Assembly: GCA_947034895.1 (NCBI GenBank)
Contig: OX344763.1
Location: forward strand, 32,487,025 to 32,551,024
Direction of reading: 5' to 3'
Length of the DNA stretch: 64,000 nt
Origin: Rhytidiadelphus loreus
Lineage: Eukaryota > Streptophyta > Bryopsida > Hypnales > Hylocomiaceae
Both the position numbers and the translations under genes were made by a program. The notes beneath the pieces are model-generated. The model was not told the DNA's origin, did not search any database, and saw nothing but the letters and a program-made list of their open reading frames with translations. This document shows, in pieces, positions 22,900 to 34,146 of this stretch (its first letter is position 1; each line of letters begins with the position of its first letter).

Positions 22900-24700
22900 A
22901 GGCTTACAAAATGAAAAGAGGTTCAAAATGAAACAAAAGGGGTGAAAAGAGAGAGGAGGGGGATTTTTATACTTGTCCAAGGCCCCCATTTTATCTATAT
23001 CTACTCTTAGGTAAATAGAAATTATTTAATGAAATTCAAATTCTACTATTATTGTTGTGATTTTTATAACTTTTGGAGAAAAGCTCCAAATGCCAAACCA
23101 ATTGCACCATTGTCTTCAAAAGACCCAAATTAGTTTGAAAGACTTCTTTCTCCCTACTTCTAGGTGATTTCGTAAGTAAAACTAATGATTAGCAAAGTAG
23201 TCAAAAAGGTCAAAAATCCAAATGTTGGAGTTTGCATTTTCTCAAGTTTTGACTAGCCTGGGTGGTTTGGAAGGTTGGAGATAGCAGTAGGAAATCCCAC
23301 TTTTTCAAACTTGGGATTTTAGTGGGATTTTACCACTATCTAGTAATTTCTATGAATTTTTTAATTTCAATAAACATAGTTGATTTTCCATGGAGTCATC
23401 TTCTGCAATCCAGAAAAATATGAAATTTTTAGGAAATTCCTAAGAAGTCCCCTATAGCTAAGTGCAAGTTTATATTGGAACTTGACACTAATAATAGCAA
23501 GATGAAAATTCATATTTCCTAGTTTTAATTCCTTTGAAGAGGAATCATTTTTGTAGTGGAGAATCTTGGCAATCGTTATGCTCATGGCATGTTTCTTAGT
23601 TAGAAACACCTTTTTTCATCCCTCAATCGCTCACAATTTGTATTCGTGAATTTTACTTGCAATGTTACACATGATGGATTTTTTCTCAACTTTTGAAAAT
23701 TGGGTCATGCTCCCCTGTGAACTCCAAACAAGGCTTCTAAACTCTCAGGCCCTATGGAAAACCTAACTCCTTCTTTCTAATCTTAGGAATATCATGTGCT
23801 CATTTTGTGGTCAAATCCTTCAAAAATCTATTTTAGGTGTTTTTACTATTTTGGCCATGAGGGCTCAATTATCAGGGTGTAGAGTTAACATAAAAGAAAG
23901 GAGTTGAGACATCACAAAGGGAGGCCCGTGTGCAAGAGACTACAAGTATGCTAATGTTAGAGGCCCCCCAAAGCGGCATCGCCAAAGTACGGTGGGAGGA
24001 AGCTTTAGGGTTAGTGAAATATGAGGAGTACAAGAAGGTGAATGGACCACTTTAAACACAACATTCACACTCAAAGGGGTGGACACTAGAGCCAAGGTAA
24101 CAAATAAGGTGTAGAAGGACCCTCAAGGTCCTCCGCAATCCACAACAACAATGGCTCAAAAAGAGCCTAGAAACATCGTTCAATGTTTTAGGCTTTAAAA
24201 GCCAAAAAATTTAATACAAATCGAATCCAACGGACCCAAATACAAGAATGGAGGTGGTTTGAGAGGAAAAAGGGTGTCCTTTTATACTCTCCCGGGGCAT
24301 CCACCTCCTCTCCTTTTAACCTAAGTAATCCTATCACTTTAGATTTTCATCCTTATCTTTTAGAATTTTCAACTCTTTTAGGGTTTTACGTTGGTTCAAA
24401 TCTCTAATTATTGGAGTTTAATTCCAAATCTCAAACAGATTGTGCCATTAGCTTTAGAAGGTCATCCTATCCCTTGTTTCTTTCGCGAAAAACTCATTGG
24501 AAACTAGTGCCAATTGGAATTAGTAAAAGGTAAAAAATCTAACTTTCGGAGGTTATCTTTTCTAACAAGGGGAACTAGCTAGGGTTGTCTGGAAGGCTCT
24601 AGGGAATAAAAAAAAACTCCTTGTTGACTTTGTTCCAAATTCACGTGCTCTTGGGACGTTGGTCAACTCCATGTAAATCATATCATATTTGATATTTGGA
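22900..24700. repeat. Diverged direct repeat pair
   Basis: 22,915-23,330 and 24,240-24,650 share a degraded order of features: a TTTTTATACT tract, a CC-rich stretch, a segment like CAAA(C/A)(A/C)ATTG(T/C)(G/A)CCATT, then CTTTAGAAGGTC / CTTCAAAAGACC. Possible remnants of one old element. No gag-pol motifs were seen between them. Confidence 0.35.
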
Positions 24701-25830
24701 GGAATGTTGGTGATTCGATTACCTCCTGCTATCAGAACACCTTGAAACTTTTTGGGACGCATTATTAACACAAAGGAAGATAACTTTGAAATTTTACTAT
24801 ACCTCGAAAATTTTCCATGAATTTCCTCTCATGGATTCAAGTGGTTGACCATCCAAAAAGGGCATCTTTGCAAATCAAAAAATTACAAAACTTCTTGGAA
24901 AACCTCTCATGGAGTTTTCAAAGAGGTGTGCAAGCTCTTGCGTCTAACTTCCACGCATTTGGTAGGGAGGGCAAAATTGGCCTCCCTCGATTTACTAGTA
25001 GTCAAGAAATCTTTCACAAACAAGGAAATCTTGGCGAATGGATTCTACTTTTGACTTTTTGGCATGTGTCCAACCCTACATCACTATCTAGTGACCATAG
25101 ATTCTTCTATTGGTTTGTCTTAAAAAAATGACTCATGCATACTAACAATTGGGATTTCTAATATTTTGTTGATAGAATGGAAAAACTGAAACCTATCTTT
25201 GGAGATTTATCTAAGGATCTTTGTATCTCTCTTTGGACCAATTTAACCAAGCATGGTCATATGCACTGAAGGCTTAAACTATTTTGGATAAGTTCCCTCA
25301 AGTTTGATGATTCCCACTACTTCGCGGTTCTAACCTATTTACAAGTGGTTTTGGTGTGTGTTCTAAGGATAAAAGTCTATGTATGACCAAGTGCTATATT
25401 GACATGTAACATACCTATCTTGATTTTACACAAGCAAAAAAATAAACAAACTATGAGTCCCAAGTGACATATTGGGAGCTCACAACTATCCACGTGAATG
25501 TCTACATTGGATTCATTAGGGATCTGACATAACTTAAGCATGAATTGCAAATGACTTGCCACATGGATGTTCACGTCACTTACAAAGTGAAGTCGCTTTC
25601 CACATGCCAGTTTATATGTCATTTCCTTAAATCTTTTGTTTTATCACTTCAACCGACTCCATTGTCATCTTTTTTTTCATCCAAGGTAGCATTGAACAAT
25701 GATAATACACCATTAGTCAATTCCATAAATGACTTGGCCACAATGACTTTAGGACCCCTATTCATTTTTTAGACAAAAGTGTCCAGCATGATTGCTTTGC
25801 AATTGCAAATGTACGCCTTTTTTTGTAATG
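24700..25830. other. Intergenic DNA without recognised features
   Basis: No gene-like frame with known motifs. Frames at 24817-25131 are uncharacteristic. Confidence 0.4.
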
Positions 25831-25832
25831 TT

Positions 25833-25849
25833 AGAGCATCCTCACCAAG
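25833..25849 (+). repeat. Terminus-like AGAGCATCCTCACCAAG
   Basis: Matches, inverted, TTGGTGGGGATGCTCT at 28921-28936 with one difference in the core. The pair spans 3.1 kb, but no target duplication is visible, so they may be ends of two different elements. Confidence 0.4.
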
Positions 25850-26743
25850 AGCCTCTTGTATCCCTATCCCGATGAGATTCATCCAGATCGCAAAGAACCC
25901 CTTTCACCAACATATTGCATCCTTAACCCCTAAAGGATTAGAATGCGTTTTTTAGCAACATAGAAATTTTGGGCAAGTATGTGTGACTAGAGATCTCCAT
26001 ATTTTTAGCTGAAATTTCAATAGAAGGTGGAGGACAAAGATTATCTTTCATTTGCACTAAATTTCATGACATTTGAAAATATGAGTAAAAAGTTATGGCC
26101 TAACATGTTATTTTTTTTCGTAAATGGGTAGTCTAGGCAGATGAGAAAAATTCATTTTAGAAACTAAAATTTGAAATTAGTTTTTGGAGTTGTATATATG
26201 TAGATAGCTTTGAATATTTCTATTTTGATCAATGAGGTATGAGGAGTTTTAGTTTGCGGGTAGTTAGGGATTCACTACTCTACAATAAACCTTTGAAGTC
26301 CTTTATTTTTCTTAATTTTCAATATTTTTTGAAAAAAATAAAAACATAGGAAATAGATTGTTCATTACAGCATTTCATAACTATTGGCATTGGCATTTTT
26401 CAATTTCATAACTAAATTCTTAAGAATTTTGTATTTTAAATCATTTTCTACTTCTTTCTACTCACTATTTTTTTCGTATATGTTGTACAATTCCAAATGA
26501 TCTAAATTTTTTCAAGCATGTAGCTAACTTGCCTTGAAGAATGAATCCGAAGAAGCACCACTATTTTGGATACTTTTTCATACAAATGTAAGCTTGTGAA
26601 GTGCAACTGCCAAGTTTTTCTTAAGGACAACAAAAGGATTTATGTAAATTCAAGAGCTCATATCTTGCAATCCATGAGGTGGAAATTTCTGAATTTTTTT
26701 GCAATTGTTCTCAAGTCAAAATACTACAAGATCCTATAGTTAA

Positions 26744-27652
26744 CCCCTAAAAGACATTGTCCCCTCGAAGGACAAAATGGATTTTGGGCAGGTTCCTATG
26801 ATCTCAATTTTTAGTGAAACTTTTTGAAACTTTTTCATAATATAGGAAAACTTATTAGCTTTGTGGAAATATAAATTTTATTTTAATTGGTGCCCCGGAG
26901 CAAAAGTTATGGCATTGTAAACATAATTTTCACGTCATCGGGCAGAAAAAGAAATCTACAAAAAATTGAAATTAATTTTTTAATTTTTTTCTTCTTAAAG
27001 ACCATATTTTTGTCTACATGTGAAGCTTTGATTCATCCCATTTGGATTAGTAATGTGAAAGTTATGAACAATCTTGTTTTTCGGGCAATTTGAGCATCTT
27101 TTTGAAAAAATAACTTATAGGATTCAATTTTGAATGCACTTTTCACAATTTAAAAAAAAAAATTGTTTGACAAGGTTAAGTTTTCTATTTAGAACAATCT
27201 CACTGTTCAAATTATTGTGTTTCAATCCCATTTTAGAGCTATTAATGATTTAGTTTTTCTTTCAATCTTGGACCTACTTCTACTTAATAATTTTTTAAAG
27301 AATGAAAATCAAGCATTTTTTTTCTAGACTTTCAACTCAATTCTTCAACACAAATTTTTTAAATTCAAGGTCCACGGTGCAAAAAAATTTAACAAATGGC
27401 ATTCAAAGTCATCTGAAATTGCAGGCCAATGTTCAAAAAAACTTTCTTTTTTCAACTTTGAATGCTAATATCTTCCAATCTGTATAGTCAAACTCCATGA
27501 AAATTTTACCACATCATCCTCAACTAGCAAAGTACAAGATCCTACCCTTAGATTCTAAAAAAAGTATTTTGTTTTGTTTTTTTGGATGAATGCAGCAGAA
27601 ATGGCAGTTTTGAGTAGTTTTTGACAGAAGAATGGCCCTGGTCCTTTAGGGG
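26744..27652. mobile_element. TTAA-flanked element B inserted in element A (empty site available)
   Basis: Bounded by TTAA at 26740-26743 and 27653-27656. The ends are CCCCTAAAAGACATTGTCCC and, inverted, CCCCTAAAGGACCAGGGCCA. Host flanks GATCCTATAG-TTAA and TTAA-ATATGTCC rejoin as GATCCTATGG-TTAA-ATGTTTTG in the uninterrupted copy at 62064-62845 (inverted). So TTAA is the duplicated target. Relatives: 54664-55589 (inverted), and fragments at 41827-42003 and about 52000-52110. Confidence 0.75.
26757..26775. other. Subterminal hairpin of element B
   Basis: TTGTCC-CCTCGAA-GGACAA: a 6-bp stem 13 bases inside the element end. Confidence 0.7.
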
Positions 27653-27720
27653 TTAAATATGTCCAATTTTTCTTTTCTTTTCAAAATTTGTTACTTGTAC
27701 TAAAAATAGCAATTTGGGAG

Positions 27721-27737
27721 TGTTTTCAATGAAAACA
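27721..27737. other. Subterminal hairpin of element A
   Basis: TGTTTTC-AAT-GAAAACA: a perfect 7-bp stem 20 bases inside the right end. Confidence 0.75.
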
Positions 27738-28663
27738 TAGTCACAGGCCTTTAGGGGTTAAAATTTTAGGGAGGGGTTCTCAATTCCCTATATGGGAAGG
27801 CAGACACAGTTCTCAAAACTAATAAACTGTATCTATTTTTTTCCAAAAAAGTGCATGATTATTACCCTAAATACCCATGGTCTACTTGTACTTTACCTTG
27901 CTCACATATCCAAGTTCCATCATCAGCTAAACTTCTTTTTATGTTCTTGGATTCATTAATGTGTTGATTGATGTAAGGTAGTATGCTCTAAAAGCGCCCA
28001 TCTTCTTCAAATTGCCTCTATTTTTGGGTGAAGAATGGAGATGAGGTGATCCTTAAATGAACCACTTTAGCAATTGAATGCATTGAGAAAAAATTATTTT
28101 TCTATTGCAAGAGTCAATCATTACCTTTGATTTCGGCACCTCTCTTTACAAGTTGCAAGTGGACAGATTTTGGGAGACCTATGGTCACAAATAGGTGCCT
28201 AAGCCCTCAATCTTTGAAAACTTATAAGTAATTCAAAAATGCTTGGAAAAATACAAAATCACTTGTGTTAGGTTCCACATCCATTTTTCTTTCTCTAAAA
28301 AATGATCTAAAAATAATTATGTCCACATAAGCCTATGAAAAAGGTGGACCAATCCTTAAATGGTTGCTTTTAGGCAATTACATTGTTTAATATGCAAGTT
28401 TGGTTACTAATTAAGTTACTGATTAGTGTGCCTCAATTACTCATTAAATGGAATTAAACCTAATTCCAATAAGTTGAAAATAAATTCATGTTGGAATAAT
28501 TTAATAACTTTGGCCTTCTTTGGAAAGAATATTTGACTGGCTGGCTTGTACTTTTATCCCTTGGCGATAGAATTTCGTTTCATTTGTTTAAAAAAAATTA
28601 AGGAAAAATAATATTGAGGACAAATTTGGAGATAAATGAAAACATTCTTTTTTTTATTATAAG

Positions 28664-28732
<69 letters not shown>
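28664..28732. repeat. Poly-A followed by (TA)n microsatellite
   Basis: A run of about 33 A (28664-28696) passes directly into about 18 TA units. Length is likely to vary and to be affected by assembly. Confidence 0.95.
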
Positions 28733-28733
<1 letters not shown>

Positions 28734-28840
28734 TTATTGTACATGAGAACATTCTTTTTTTCATTACAAAATAGGAAAAAACACTATACGTATTGGTGAC
28801 AATGAAAGTAATTACATTCAATTTGGTGAAATGTTCAAGT

Positions 28841-28938
28841 TATAGGGAAGAACTGGTGGGTACTCTCCTTCCCTATCTCAATATTTGTTCTTTCTTCGTC
28901 CATATAGAGATAGGGAAGTATTGGTGGGGATGCTCTAA
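28841..28938. repeat. Short element with both direct and inverted repeats
   Basis: CTTCCCTATCTC (28868-28879) pairs perfectly with GAGATAGGGAAG (28907-28918). AGGGAAG-NNN-TGGTGGG occurs directly repeated near both ends. The right end is the AGAGCATCC-type terminus. Confidence 0.6.
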
Positions 28939-29304
28939 AGAACTTGTGAGATCCAAACCACATTTTAATTGCTTCAAAGCTGCATATATGGTTGCTTGGA
29001 GGGGTTAAGAAGAGATATACTAGAATCCATAAACAACTAGGGCAATTTGAATCAACCAAGAAACTCAGAATGGGATTTCAGCTCTCCACTAACATAGAAG
29101 GAAAATTCATCATAATCAGCTCGTCTCACAAGGATGTGTTCTCAATAAAGAGACGAATTGCAGAATAAGGTGATCATGCCCTTTTTCCAAGACAAAACTC
29201 TAGCGATAAACTATCAAGATTTCATATTTCATTCATATACAATATCCAAGTAATGCATACCACTTTACTGCGCCTCGCAAATGCCGTATCCTGGGATAAG
29301 CAAG

Positions 29305-29316
29305 AAAAACAAAAAA
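29305..29316 (-). terminator. Pol III terminator of tRNA-Ile
   Basis: On the minus strand TTTTTT-G-TTTTT follows the discriminator base directly. Confidence 0.8.
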
Positions 29317-29390
29317 TGCTCTGTACAGGTCTCGAACCTGTGACCTTCGCGTTATTAGCACGACGCTCTAACCAGCTGAGCTAACAAAGC
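29317..29390 (-). tRNA. tRNA-Ile (anticodon AAU)
   Basis: The minus strand folds as a full cloverleaf: acceptor GCTTTGT with ACAGAGC (six Watson-Crick pairs and one G-U), D arm GCTC...GAGC, anticodon loop around AAT in GTCGTGCTAATAACGC, and T arm ACAGG-TTCGAGA-CCTGT with discriminator A. The anticodon region is the plant tRNA-Ile(AAU) type. Internal A and B boxes are present. A T-rich run (29305-29316 read on minus) follows as RNA polymerase III terminator. No intron, CCA not encoded. Confidence 0.95.
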
Positions 29391-30729
29391 CACTTCAGGC
29401 ATTCACCAAACTGGATACTTACGAAACGATTGCTTGGAGTTCAGCAGGCAACCCGACACCAGCCGGTGCTTGGATGCTACAGATGAAAACCAGAAAATAT
29501 AAGTATCAAAGCCACAAATTCTGTGCATCCATAAGAATTCTTCTGATGGCGCTCACAATACAACTCCTGCTCCTATCTGGCAATTGCCGTAAACAGCTAC
29601 GAAAATAACACCAATGCTCTGCAGAACAACTAAGCCACATTCTGTCTTGGGCCTGTCCCAGACTCCTCGATTACGAGAAGTCAAGTTTGCACTAAAGCTG
29701 TACAAACCTGGCGAAATGGAGATCATATTTAACGAGACGGGAACCCAACTCCTCAGGGAACATTCACTCAGCGGTTTTAAATAAGAAACAGTAATCCCTT
29801 TGCTACACTCCCCTCATTCAAGAGTTTTTGGAGGGACGTCGCAACAGAGGTCGCTTTTTGTGGGACCTGGCGAAATTTCGGCAGAAAAACACACGCTGAA
29901 ATAACACTGAGGATCCATAACACTGGAATGAAAGCGCTTTGAGTGTTACAAGCACATTCTAGGAGCACGCTAAGAATTCCAGTAATCATGTCGATCGAAT
30001 GAGGACTTCCCGTAAGTCTCCAACTGACCAAGAAGCATTCGAGCTTAGTTCTCGAGTGCAGAAGTCTTTGACTGGGAGGAGATGTTGAACACGATGCGGG
30101 GATTTCTGGGCCCAAAACTAGGTCAGAGCATTCAATACATGTGCCTCCCGACGAAACATTCGCATCCCTCCGAAGTCGACGGCAAGAGCACCAAAGAACC
30201 TACGTTAGAATTTTTTGCCAATATTACAAAATAAGAGGAGATCAAAACAGGTACATTCCTCCTGTCTCAAGAGTTGTTTCCTCGGCTTACATAGACCTCC
30301 GCTGTTCTGATTGCAAACTACCGTAACAGAACTACCAATCTTTCCGTGCAACTCCATCACAGTCCGACTACAAGTCCCAAGAGATAGAAGGAGACCTGAT
30401 CTACACATGGCCAGAAGCCTCTACCCATCGTCCAGAGACTGAAAGACTCAGAAACGGCCGACTTCTGATGGCGCAGAGGCGCAGTGCTTACAAAGCATGG
30501 TGCGGCTTCGCAAGCATGTTCAAGTGCCGAAATATATGTGGATCCTAGGCCAGTCATACAACGACATCGCTTGAGCACGCACTCCGATTTCTCCAATATG
30601 CTCCTGTGATGCATGATAAGCCAACTGAGTGACACCCATCACACGAGTTTCTGCCAATGCAGCACAACAGCAGTATCGGAGAATGTGGACATACCAAATC
30701 TTTGCTCGATGCAACAATGGAGAGCGACC
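29391..30729. other. Flank between tRNA and CHZ-like gene
   Basis: Gene-like base composition, probably including the 3' UTR of the minus-strand gene at 30730. Frames at 29777-30115 and 30357-30635 (-) show no family features and are not called. Confidence 0.4.
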
Positions 30730-31371
30730 TCACTCCTCGTCACTATCGTCGTCTTCGTCCAGATCGCCGGCGCTAAAATCGTAGTTCACGGGTTGCGCGG
30801 TGCGTCGACGGGTCCGGGAGGGCAAAATGTTGTCCGGGTTCACTTCGTCCAACGGATCCTCCGACAAGTCACTGTCGTCGTCATCCACACCGTTCTCGGC
30901 ACCGCTGTCGTCGCTATCCGCTGTCTTCTTCCCCTTCCCCTTCAAGTCCTTCCCCTTCGACACTGGCAAAACGGCTTTGCCCTTCTTTGCAGACGGAGGC
31001 TTGGCAACGGGCTTCGCAGCGGGCTTCTTCCTCCTCGGCCCATCCGAGTCGTCCGAATTCTCCGAGTCTCCGACATCCTCTTCCTCCGACTCTCCGGAAA
31101 CGTCCACCTCCTCTTCCTCCGAGGTATCCGAGTCGCTGTCCAACTTCGCAGCCTTCTTCTTCGGCTTCCCTTTCGCCTTCTCCTTCCCCTTGCTCGCGGG
31201 AGAGATTTTCTGCTGCACCTTGCCGCCTCCAATCCCCTTCATGGAGTCCTTCTTCCCCGTCACTACACCCACCGCCGCGGCCTCCTTCGGCTTCTTCCTC
31301 CCCCCGGCTTCATTATCCGCCTTCCGCTTCGCCGCAAGCGCCTGCAGCATTTTCCGCTTATCCTCCGGCAT
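30730..31371 (-). CDS. Highly charged nuclear protein with CHZ-like motif (possible H2A.Z-H2B chaperone)
   Basis: An intronless 213-residue frame with a genuine ATG at 31371. Layout: Lys/Ala-rich start (MPEDKRKMLQALAAKRKA), Lys-rich repeats, an acidic Ser/Glu/Asp stretch (about 78-108), a second Lys-rich block, a second acidic block (about 150-172), then LDEVNPDNILPSRTRRRTAQ (174-193) and a very acidic tail. The motif resembles the CHZ signature (L-x-E-I/V-D-x-x-N-I-I, then R-R-T/R-R), used by Chz1-type chaperones to hold H2A.Z-H2B, and it has acidic sequence on both sides as in that family. A generic nucleolar or HMG-like acidic/basic protein is the alternative. Confidence 0.6.
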   Translation of the reverse strand: MPEDKRKMLQALAAKRKADNEAGGRKKPKEAAAVGVVTGKKDSMKGIGGGKVQQKISPASKGKEKAKGKPKKKAAKLDSDSDTSEEEEVDVSGESEEEDVGDSENSDDSDGPRRKKPAAKPVAKPPSAKKGKAVLPVSKGKDLKGKGKKTADSDDSGAENGVDDDDSDLSEDPLDEVNPDNILPSRTRRRTAQPVNYDFSAGDLDEDDDSDEE

Positions 31372-31959
31372 GGCAGCTACTTCTTCGATTTACTCCCGTT
31401 CTACTCCCAATCCTACCACCACGCGAGGACGAGAACCTACACGAAACCTAACCTTAGCAAGTGCTCCATCTGGAAAACATCGAACTGCATGATCACTAAG
31501 CTCATTACCAAACACAATAAACACTCCAACCAATGAGTGCAAATCCATGCCGCAGTTTCCACAATAAAGTATTACCACCACTGACTCTCACTTCACTTAA
31601 TAACTTGAGTGCAGACTTGGCAACTTTCATAATTTTTTCAGATCAAGTCATGCAATAGGAAATGATCAAAACGCGAATGCGACTTACCGCACACAGTTCT
31701 TTAAAGAGCTTGCAGAAGAATACTCTTGTTCCAACGCCTACGTACTTCCGAAGAATTCGTCCGCTTCGAATTTCACCGCAAATTTCAAGGCAACGCACAA
31801 TGAGCTCCTCCAAGACCAGCTCACTGTGGCTACTGCGAACCCTAAAAGCTGACCCGCAGAGTGCCGTTGTAGCTTACCGGAGCGGGAAGTCTCCTCTGAA
31901 ACCTGACGTACCGCTTCCTCATTCCGCGCTCGGTTCCACGCGTGGTTTCGAATCCTATT

Positions 31960-32215
31960 ATTTCCAGCGCGGTTCACCGTGTGGTTGGAGGAATCGTTCT
32001 TCGCTTCCTTGAGGTCGAGTGCGTTTTTCCGCGTGGTTGGGGGAGTCCTTCATCGATTCAGCGGGCTCGAGCGCAGTTGGCCGTATGGGGCAGAAGCTGT
32101 CTTCGTTACCTCGGGCTCGAGCACGGTTTGCCGTGCGGTTGGAGGAGTTCTTTCATCGTTTCCTCGGGCTCAAGCGTGGTTTTCCGCGTGGTTGGAGGAA
32201 TCTTTCATCGTCTCT
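31960..32215. repeat. GC-rich minisatellite upstream of the CHZ-like gene, about 62-bp unit, four copies
   Basis: Unit: CGCGTGGTTGGAGGAATCTT, TCATCGTTTCCTCGGGCTCG, AGCGCGGTTTTC. Copies begin near 31972, 32026, 32130 and 32190, with a diverged one between (32080). The plus-strand frames reading through it repeat a Val-Val-Gly-Gly motif only because of the repeat. Confidence 0.75.
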
Positions 32216-32579
32216 GTTCTCTGTCCTGTCTTTAGTCCCGAACGAGCCGTTGTTGCAGGAAGAGAGCCGCTCCTTTTGCTTCCGACACTGTGAGCTTTTC
32301 TAGTTCTGCTGCTGACGTCTGGATGCGTCGGTGGCTTCCTGTGCCTGGCATCTGAATGCTGGCGCCTGCATGGATCAGCTTTTTCCTTGAAATCTTCAAG
32401 CTGTAGCGCTGGTGTCTGGTCGTGCAGTTGCAGTTTGCATCTTGAGGACGTGTCTTTGACTGGTGCTCTCTTTCGAAATGGAATCGAAGATGAGATCGAC
32501 TTTGCAGCGCAGTCATTTTTGCCGAAATTTCGCAGAAAACCGACCTCATGTGATGAGATAAGAATAATATGACGCAATT

Positions 32580-33340
32580 CCTCAATTCTCTATAGAAATT
32601 CCATGCTTCTCCAATGTGTAGTGAAATGTACGGATTTATTTGCGAAATCTTTCTTATAACAGTAAATCATGTACAGTACAACAAGTGGATTAGTATATTT
32701 AAGTTGGAGTTTTAGAGTTGCACATGATCGCCTCGTGAGCATCCCTATGAGAGCATCCGTCACACTCAGATGCAGGCACTGAAGTTTGTAACGCTCAATG
32801 CAACGTGCTCAGAGTGCTTACGTGAGCGTTCAGCTGACAGTTGCGAATCCCCGAAGTCGAGGACGTTGATCAATCTGAGGAATTTTCGGTTCTCATCTTG
32901 GTCTTGAATTCTGCATTGACTTGCTCTATTCTGGAATCTGGAGAATGTTCTAAAGTCTGTTTCCAAATTAAGTTGCTGCCACCTAAGCTGAATGCGGTGA
33001 CAATTTCGATTGCTCAGTCCGTTCTCACTCAACAGACGAGCTTTCTCACAAGGTAAAAAGTCTCCCTAGCCATGATGTCTGCACAGGCATGTGTGAGTAG
33101 CAGTACTTTCCCTACGTTCGGTTTCGCCGTGAGTGCAAAAAAAACTAGTGGCCGACAGACTGTTGAATTTTCTAGGTACAGCGTATCGGACCACATCAGC
33201 TCTCTAAAAAGTCAGAAAACAATATCTGCTGGTTGATTTGATGCTAACATTCTCAAAGTTACGAGATGAGAGTTTTTTCACCAAAGTCTTGCGTCCCACA
33301 ACAGATCGTCGAAGAAGGATTCAGAGAAGTCACGTTGCTG
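32580..33340. other. Intergenic stretch between the CHZ-like and bZIP genes
   Basis: No supported gene. AGAGCATCC at 32752 recalls the terminus found at 13018 and 25833. Confidence 0.35.
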
Positions 33341-33384
33341 AGACGGGAGGTCGAAACAGCTCGAGAAACCAGGACACCAAGAAT

Positions 33385-33630
33385 AGAAACACGTGTATCA
33401 GCACTTGTAAGAATATTTAAGGAATTTCACGAGCGTAGCCAAACTCTACGGCATTCCACAGGTGCGTTTTCTTTAGAAGTGTTGCGAAGGGCATGGCTGT
33501 ACAACAGCTGTCAGAAGATTCAAGCACGGAAACAAGTGAATCAGCACTCGTTCAATATATTTAATAACTTCACAAGCGTAGCCAAACTCTATGCGGTGCG
33601 TTTTCTTAAGAAGTTTGTGTTGCGATGTGA
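33385..33630. repeat. Diverged tandem duplication, about 140-bp unit
   Basis: AACACGTGTATCAGCACT...AGCGTAGCCAAACTCTA...GTGCGTTTTCTT (from 33388) recurs as AACAAGTGAATCAGCACT...AGCGTAGCCAAACTCTA...GTGCGTTTTCTT (from 33529). It lies 320 bp downstream of the bZIP stop codon. Confidence 0.75.
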
Positions 33631-33952
33631 AAGGCTGTAAACAAATGTGAGAAAGTTCAAATCTAGTTTTACACGCAATGGTCCTAGAGTGCCTGCACAC
33701 AAGTTTTGGTCTGCAGTTCATCACCCGTGACCAGCATGAACACCTACAATACAACAACACGCTCAATTACGAGCAAACATTTTTTTCCCTTCCCGTCAAA
33801 CACTATATACACCCTCCACAGTCAGCAAAAAATCATCTGCCGAAGGACAGAAGACAATTTTAGGTCGTTTGTGGCCTCGTGAAAACCAACTCCCTCCACC
33901 TTAAAATGAATATTGTATAATAATCTCAGACTTTCTACATCTCGTTGATTGA

Positions 33953-34114
33953 TCACATGCCGTGTCCCTGCACCATGGGAGGTCTGTCCATATCCCAACC
34001 ACCCCATGCGGGCGCATTGCAAGAGCTCCCGTTGCGGATCCGTTTCTGCAGATGCTCTAGACTAGCAACCCGTTGCATGGATGGCGTGCGCCCCATTTTG
34101 TGATTGCCCTGCTC

Positions 34115-34146
<32 letters not shown>

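Larger units (their letters stand above)
25927..27757. mobile_element. TTAA-flanked element A, carrying a nested insertion
   Basis: It begins after TTAA (25923-25926) with CCCCTAAAGGATTAG and ends before TTAA (27758-27761) with an inverted CCCCTAAAGGCCTG. The left end matches the inverted right end of the copy at 62064-62845 (both read GCAACATAG then ATTTTGGGCA). The right end matches that copy's left end (both read ACTATGTTTTCA). No transposase frame, so non-autonomous. Without the nested insert it is about 0.9 kb. Confidence 0.7.

Noticed and set aside
20000..25830. LTR retrotransposon
   Set aside because: Looked for gag, protease, reverse transcriptase and integrase motifs and for paired LTRs with TG/CA ends; found only a weak diverged direct repeat.
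28614..28799. 61-codon frame with poly-Lys and Tyr-Ile repeats
   Set aside because: Translation of the poly-A and (TA)n microsatellite.
30613..31536. Long plus-strand frames (307 and 230 codons) opposite the CHZ-like gene
   Set aside because: They are antisense readings of its Lys/Glu/Ser-rich codons and give Pro/Ser/Leu-rich nonsense; the minus frame has a sensible start, motif and charge pattern.
31942..32585. Overlapping frames with repeated Val-Gly-Gly and Arg-rich peptides
   Set aside because: Produced by the 62-bp GC-rich tandem repeat, open in several frames and on both strands; no coding evidence.
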